Shown piece by piece: positions 5,704-8,320 of a DNA stretch of 8,320 nucleotides; position 1 is the first letter of the stretch, and every line of letters begins with the position of its first letter. The position numbers and the translations under genes are program-made. The stretch is taken from NCBI GenBank assembly GCA_031277045.1, contig JAISLX010000119.1, positions 1 to 8,320 of the forward strand, read 5' to 3'. This DNA comes from Treponema sp. (GTDB lineage Bacteria; Spirochaetota; Spirochaetia; Treponematales; Breznakiellaceae). The notes under the pieces are model-generated. The model did not search any database, was not told the DNA's origin, and saw only the letters and a list, made by a program, of their open reading frames with translations.

Positions 5704-5732
5704 ACCATAACAAAAACCGGCTTCTGTAGCAA
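5704..5732 (-). promoter_or_regulatory. Candidate promoter of the transporter operon (extended -10)
   Basis: On the minus strand a -35-like TTGCTA (5732-5727) and a -10-like TATGGT (5709-5704) are separated by exactly 17 bp. The -10 is preceded by TG at the extended position (TGTTATGGT). Each hexamer matches the sigma-70 consensus at 4 of 6 bases. Transcription would start near 5697, giving a leader of about 30 nt, too short for a riboswitch, that contains the AGGAGAG ribosome binding site (5674-5680). Confidence 0.5.
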
Positions 5733-5770
5733 GGCAAATCCGGACCTGCCGCTGGATACGCGGGCCGGGG

Positions 5771-5806
5771 AATTTGCCAAAATTTGACATGTTGCAAACG
5801 CTTTGC
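5771..5806 (+). promoter_or_regulatory. Phased direct repeat, TTGACA box and GCAAA/TTTGC dyad
   Basis: AATTTGCCA (5771-5779) and AATTTGACA (5781-5789) are repeated at exactly 10 bp, one helical turn, so both face the same side of the DNA. The second contains a perfect -35 hexamer TTGACA (5784-5789) for the nucleotidase gene, but no good -10 lies 16-18 bp downstream. Next comes GCAAA-CGC-TTTGC (5794-5806), an odd-centred dyad resembling LacI/PurR-family operators. Related TTTGCC/GGCAAA hexamers occur at 5733-5738 (inverted) and 5802-5807. Together this looks like a regulator binding cluster between the divergent genes; the regulator is unknown. Confidence 0.4.
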
Positions 5807-5889
5807 CTGTCTACGCGACTTGCCCGGCGCCGGCGTTTCGGCGCACAATGACATGTGTCCGCCGGACGGCAACGCCGCGGACGGAATTT

Positions 5890-5906
5890 TGAGCGGCGAT
5901 AGCTCA
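5890..5906 (+). promoter_or_regulatory. TGAGC-N7-GCTCA dyad upstream of the nucleotidase
   Basis: TGAGC (5890-5894) and GCTCA (5902-5906) are exact inverted half-sites with a 7-bp centre, ending 18 bp before the AGGAGG. It could be an operator or a small leader hairpin. The arms are short, so chance cannot be excluded. Confidence 0.3.
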
Positions 5907-5924
5907 CAATATGTTCATCACAAC

Positions 5925-5930
5925 AGGAGG
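5925..5930 (+). promoter_or_regulatory. Consensus ribosome binding site of the nucleotidase (AGGAGG)
   Basis: AGGAGG is followed by a 6-nt spacer and the ATG at 5937, which begins a clear signal peptide. This fixes the start against the in-frame ATG at 5784, which has no ribosome binding site and would put a cysteine-rich, non-signal leader on the protein. An ATG at 5933 is out of frame. Confidence 0.85.
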
Positions 5931-5936
5931 ATATGT

Positions 5937-7517
5937 ATGAAACGTCTGTTCCGGATGCTGCCGCTGGCGGCGGCGCTTTTCCTACTGGTTTTCCCTGTCT
6001 TTGGCCGGCCCGTGCAGGATGTGGCCGGCGCGGGGAAAAACTACGAACTGGTGCTGCTCCACACCAATGACCACCACGGGGCCATACTGCCCAACAACGG
6101 ACAGGGGGGCCTGGCGGAAGTTGCCGCCTTCATCAAACAGGTCCGCGCGAAAAACCCCTATGTACTGCTGGTGGACGCCGGGGACATCAACACCGGGCCC
6201 GCTCTTTCCAACATGTTTGGCGCGGAGCCGGATTTTCTGGCCTACAACATGATGGGCTACGACATGGCCATTATGGGGAACCACGAATTCGACAAAAACC
6301 ACAACCAACTGCTCAGGCAGATAGAACTGGCCAATTTCCCCTTCTTCAGTTCCAACATAAAAACCGCGGACGGGAATTTTCTGGGGGGCCGGCAGTATGT
6401 GATAAAAAACTACGGCGGCCTGCGGGTGGGGCTGTTCGGCATCACTACGCTAAGGTCCCGGATCATCGCCAGCCCCGATCCCAGCCTGGTCTGGCTTAAC
6501 GAGATCGATGCCGCCCGCGCCGCCGTGGCCGCCCTGAAAAACGAGAAGGTGGACATTATCATCGGCGTTACCCATATCGGGGACGTAAAAGAAGGACCGG
6601 ACCACATCACCTCCCCGGAACTGGCCGCCGCCGTCCCCGGCATCGACATCATCATCGACGGCCATTCCCACAGTTTTTTCCAGACACCCCAAAAAGCGGG
6701 GAACACCTACATCGTTACCGCCAACGAATGGGGCAAATACGTGGGTTACGGAAAGATCAGCGTAAGGAACGGGGCGCTGGCGGGTTTTGACTGGCGGCCC
6801 GAACCGATTAACACCCAGGAAAAGCAGACCTACGTCCCCAACGTGGCGGTCAGCGCCCTCCTGGCCCCCTACATCGAAAAGGCCAGCGCCAGCCTTAAAG
6901 AAGTGGTGGGGGAGGCGGCGGAAGATTTTATCTTTGGCAACCGGCTTACCCGCTACCAGGAGACCGCTCTGGGGAACCTGGTAACCGACGCGAATGTGTG
7001 GTACTTCAAAACCGTGTACAACCAGGACATTGATTTTGCCTTTCACAACGGCGGAAACATCCGCGCCGCCCTGCCCAAGGGTCCCATCACCCAGGAAAGC
7101 GTGCTGACCCTGCTGCCGTTCGAAAATTACCTCTTTATCGTGTCGCTTAAAGGGCAGGACATTATCGAGCTTTTCAACTTTATCGGCACCGTTCCCCAGG
7201 GCGCCGGGGGCTTCCCCCAGTTCTCCAAAGAAGTGCGTTACACCATCGACAAGAGCGCGGGGCAGGACAAAGGCGTTGTGAAAGACCTGACTATCGGCGG
7301 CCTTCCGGTGGACCCGGCAAAGACCTACCGGTTCTGCACCAACGACTACCTTTTGGGCGGCGGGGACGGCTACACGGTCCTGACCAAATCGGAGAACCCC
7401 TTTAACACATCGCTGCTGCTTTCCTACGTGGTGATCGAGTACATCAAGGCCCAGGGCGGCGTAATCAGCCCCACGCTGGACGGCCGGCTTACGGTTACCG
7501 GCGGTACGGCGCCCTAA
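5937..7517 (+). CDS. Exported 5'-nucleotidase / UshA-family metallophosphoesterase
   Basis: A 526-residue secreted two-domain enzyme that hydrolyses phosphate from nucleotides (family activity: 5'-nucleotidase, sometimes 2',3'-cyclic phosphodiesterase or UDP-sugar hydrolase). Residues 1-23 are a signal peptide (MKR, hydrophobic core, VFG) without a lipobox. The metallophosphoesterase domain (about 37-290) has all dimetal motifs: LLHTNDHHG (40-48; D45, H47), DAGD (80-83), GNHEFD (114-119), VTHIGD (211-216; H213) and DGHSHS (241-246). The C-terminal nucleotide-binding domain (about 320-515) has ALGNLVTDA (344-352), HNGGNIRA (370-377; R376), LPFEN (393-397) and LLGGGDGY (472-479). F395 and Y471 are candidates for the aromatic residues that sandwich the base. 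Length is normal for the family. It is transcribed away from the transporter operon, so it probably supplies the nucleosides that operon imports. No anchor is visible at the C-terminus, so it should be free in the periplasm or released. Confidence 0.92.
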   Translation: MKRLFRMLPLAAALFLLVFPVFGRPVQDVAGAGKNYELVLLHTNDHHGAILPNNGQGGLAEVAAFIKQVRAKNPYVLLVDAGDINTGPALSNMFGAEPDFLAYNMMGYDMAIMGNHEFDKNHNQLLRQIELANFPFFSSNIKTADGNFLGGRQYVIKNYGGLRVGLFGITTLRSRIIASPDPSLVWLNEIDAARAAVAALKNEKVDIIIGVTHIGDVKEGPDHITSPELAAAVPGIDIIIDGHSHSFFQTPQKAGNTYIVTANEWGKYVGYGKISVRNGALAGFDWRPEPINTQEKQTYVPNVAVSALLAPYIEKASASLKEVVGEAAEDFIFGNRLTRYQETALGNLVTDANVWYFKTVYNQDIDFAFHNGGNIRAALPKGPITQESVLTLLPFENYLFIVSLKGQDIIELFNFIGTVPQGAGGFPQFSKEVRYTIDKSAGQDKGVVKDLTIGGLPVDPAKTYRFCTNDYLLGGGDGYTVLTKSENPFNTSLLLSYVVIEYIKAQGGVISPTLDGRLTVTGGTAP

Positions 7518-7530
7518 GAGCCTGTTGCCT

Positions 7531-7553
7531 TGCGCGGCGTTTCCAGCCGCGCA
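7531..7553 (+). repeat. Perfect 8-bp stem-loop after the nucleotidase gene
   Basis: TGCGCGGC (7531-7538) pairs perfectly with GCCGCGCA (7546-7553) around a 7-nt loop, 13 bp after the nucleotidase stop. On the plus strand it is followed by A-rich rather than T-rich sequence, so it is not a classic intrinsic terminator for that gene. It may protect the 3' end or act with the larger hairpin at 7562-7598. Confidence 0.55.
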
Positions 7554-7554
7554 C

Positions 7555-7598
7555 AAAAAAAGGACTTGTAAGCCAACTTTTGGGGGGCTTACAAGTCC
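7555..7598 (-). terminator. Strong intrinsic terminator of the right-end gene
   Basis: GGACTTGTAAGCC (7562-7574) and GGCTTACAAGTCC (7586-7598) form a perfect 13-bp stem with an 11-nt loop. On the minus strand the stem is followed immediately by seven Ts (7561-7555). It lies 52 bp beyond the stop of the gene ending at 7650 and prevents read-through into the nucleotidase. On the plus strand the same stem lacks a T-tract but could still slow convergent transcription. Confidence 0.9.
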
Positions 7599-7611
7599 AA
7601 TGTGCCGGATA

Positions 7612-7640
7612 TCCGCGCCGTGTCAGCGGACGCGCGCGGA
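7612..7640 (-). repeat. 7-bp inverted repeat after the right-end gene's stop
   Basis: TCCGCGC (7612-7618) and GCGCGGA (7634-7640) are exact reverse complements with a 15-nt loop, 9 bp beyond the stop. It overlaps a 10-bp palindrome CGGATATCCG at 7606-7615. No T-tract follows, so the terminator proper is at 7555-7598. Confidence 0.35.
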
Positions 7641-7649
7641 CAGGTTTGG

Positions 7650-8320
7650 TTAGAGCCTGTACCCCACGGCAAGTTTTACCGTAAGGCCGTGCCCAAGCAA
7701 GGATTTGGTATCCAGAGCCGCCTCTAGAAAATCATACCCTTTCTTTATGTCCTTTTCAAACTTATTCGCGGTCCGTAACCCGTACAAAAGTCCGCCGCGC
7801 AGATAAAGCTGATCGGTGAGCGAAAAATCCAGACCGCCGCCAAGGTTAAACCACAGCGCGCTGAAATCCCCCGGTTTGCCATATTTGAGTTTTTCCCATT
7901 TTTCGGAAATCACTACCCGGTAGGTAATGCCGAGAAGGGGAAATACCGAAAGCTTTTCGCTGATCTCAATGGGGTATTTTCCCAGCAGCCCAATATCAAG
8001 CCCCGCAGTGGACGTCTTGGCTTCGGATTCTTCTTTCGAGGCGTTCCAAAGGTTCAGCTCTTCCGTTTTCGATGTACCGCCGCCGCCGAAAAAGCCGAAC
8101 GACAGTTCCGCGTAGGTCGCGTCAAAAAACGCGAAACCGCCGCCGCCGGCATAGGGGGTTTTCCTGGAAAACAGGGTTGTCCCACCGTATGACACTTCAG
8201 CCCCTCCGCCGAAATCACTGGTAAAATAGCCGCCCGCGCCCGCGCTGAGTTTGAACTCAGGCGCGGCGAAGGCCCCCGCCGCGGTAAACGCCGCGAGAAC
8301 CAATCCAACAAAAATTCTTT
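7650..8320 (-). CDS. Secreted, probably outer-membrane beta-barrel protein (5' end outside window)
   Basis: The frame stays open to the right edge, giving 222 visible residues that start RIFVGLVLAAFTAAG and continue AFA|APEF. This is a signal peptide with an A-x-A cleavage site. Its charged N-terminus (most likely Met-Lys or similar) is one to three codons beyond the window, so the in-frame TTG at 8303 is not the true start. The mature part is rich in Gly, aromatic residues and alternating polar/hydrophobic runs typical of beta-strands (KLSAGAGGYF, YAELSFGFF, GLDIGLLGKYPI, LYLRGGLLYGLR, LTVKLAVGYRL). There are no internal transmembrane helices. This fits a small outer-membrane barrel of about 8-10 strands, as is common in spirochaetes; the C-terminal residue is Leu rather than the usual Phe. 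Function is unknown. It is terminated by the hairpin at 7555-7598 and is not part of the nucleotidase unit. Confidence 0.75.
   Translation of the reverse strand, partial: RIFVGLVLAAFTAAGAFAAPEFKLSAGAGGYFTSDFGGGAEVSYGGTTLFSRKTPYAGGGGFAFFDATYAELSFGFFGGGGTSKTEELNLWNASKEESEAKTSTAGLDIGLLGKYPIEISEKLSVFPLLGITYRVVISEKWEKLKYGKPGDFSALWFNLGGGLDFSLTDQLYLRGGLLYGLRTANKFEKDIKKGYDFLEAALDTKSLLGHGLTVKLAVGYRL

Noticed and set aside
5668..5907. 80-codon upstream extension of the binding-protein frame
   Set aside because: It is arginine/cysteine-rich and non-signal-like, and would cover the promoter candidate. The ATG at 5667 has AGGAGAG at 6 nt and begins a signal peptide.
5784..5936. 51-codon upstream extension of the nucleotidase frame
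   Set aside because: No ribosome binding site at 5784, and the extension would bury the signal peptide. AGGAGG six bases before the ATG at 5937 decides the start.
5668..5936. Purine or other riboswitch in the divergent leaders
   Set aside because: The predicted bmp leader is only about 30 nt, and the nucleotidase leader shows no conserved purine, preQ1 or cyclic-di-GMP aptamer core that I can recognise.
6450..7556. Minus-strand ORF (368 codons) opposite the nucleotidase
   Set aside because: The plus strand carries the complete metallophosphoesterase and 5'-nucleotidase motifs; the opposite frame has no start signal or family pattern.
1..8320. CRISPR array, defence system, toxin-antitoxin pair or biosynthetic cluster
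   Set aside because: No regularly spaced repeats and no such genes are visible; all large ORFs are accounted for by transport, nucleotidase and outer-membrane families.

Overview
The window carries one coherent nucleoside/nucleotide scavenging locus, flanked on the left by a tRNA-Cys and an AT-richer, hairpin-rich accessory strip and on the right by the end of an outer-membrane-type protein gene. The BMP/PnrA-type binding protein with its RbsA-like ATPase and two permeases, the diderm-style exported nucleotidase and the small beta-barrel-like protein fit a spirochaete of the Treponema group. That assignment is an inference from family and layout; no rRNA or other decisive taxonomic marker is present.

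Layout. 1-78 (minus): 5' end of a probable IS transposase cut by the window edge. 79-533: no large gene, several perfect inverted repeats, and a 47-codon minus-strand ORF (322-465) with a good ribosome binding site. 534-605 (minus): tRNA-Cys(GCA). 606-805: non-coding, two hairpins. 806-5667 (minus): a four-gene ABC transporter operon, transcribed as binding protein (4543-5667), 156-bp spacer with four stem-loops, ATPase (2887-4386), permease 1 (1707-2894), permease 2 (806-1714). The last three genes overlap by 8 bp at each junction. 5668-5936: divergent control region. 5937-7517 (plus): exported 5'-nucleotidase-family enzyme. 7518-7649: convergent spacer with a strong minus-strand intrinsic terminator. 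7650-8320 (minus): secreted, probably outer-membrane protein whose first one to three codons lie beyond the right edge.

How the parts work together (inference): the exported metallo-nucleotidase would strip phosphate from nucleotides in the periplasm or outside the cell. The binding protein would capture the nucleoside, and the ATPase/permease complex would import it for salvage. The two transcription units face away from a shared 269-bp region holding a minus-strand extended -10 promoter, a helically phased direct repeat and an odd-centred GCAAA/TTTGC dyad, which suits co-regulation. I found no novel enzyme system, CRISPR array or defence island. The points most worth a second look are the stem-loop array after the binding-protein gene, the missing lipobox in that protein, the divergent control region, and the small hairpin-embedded ORF beside tRNA-Cys.
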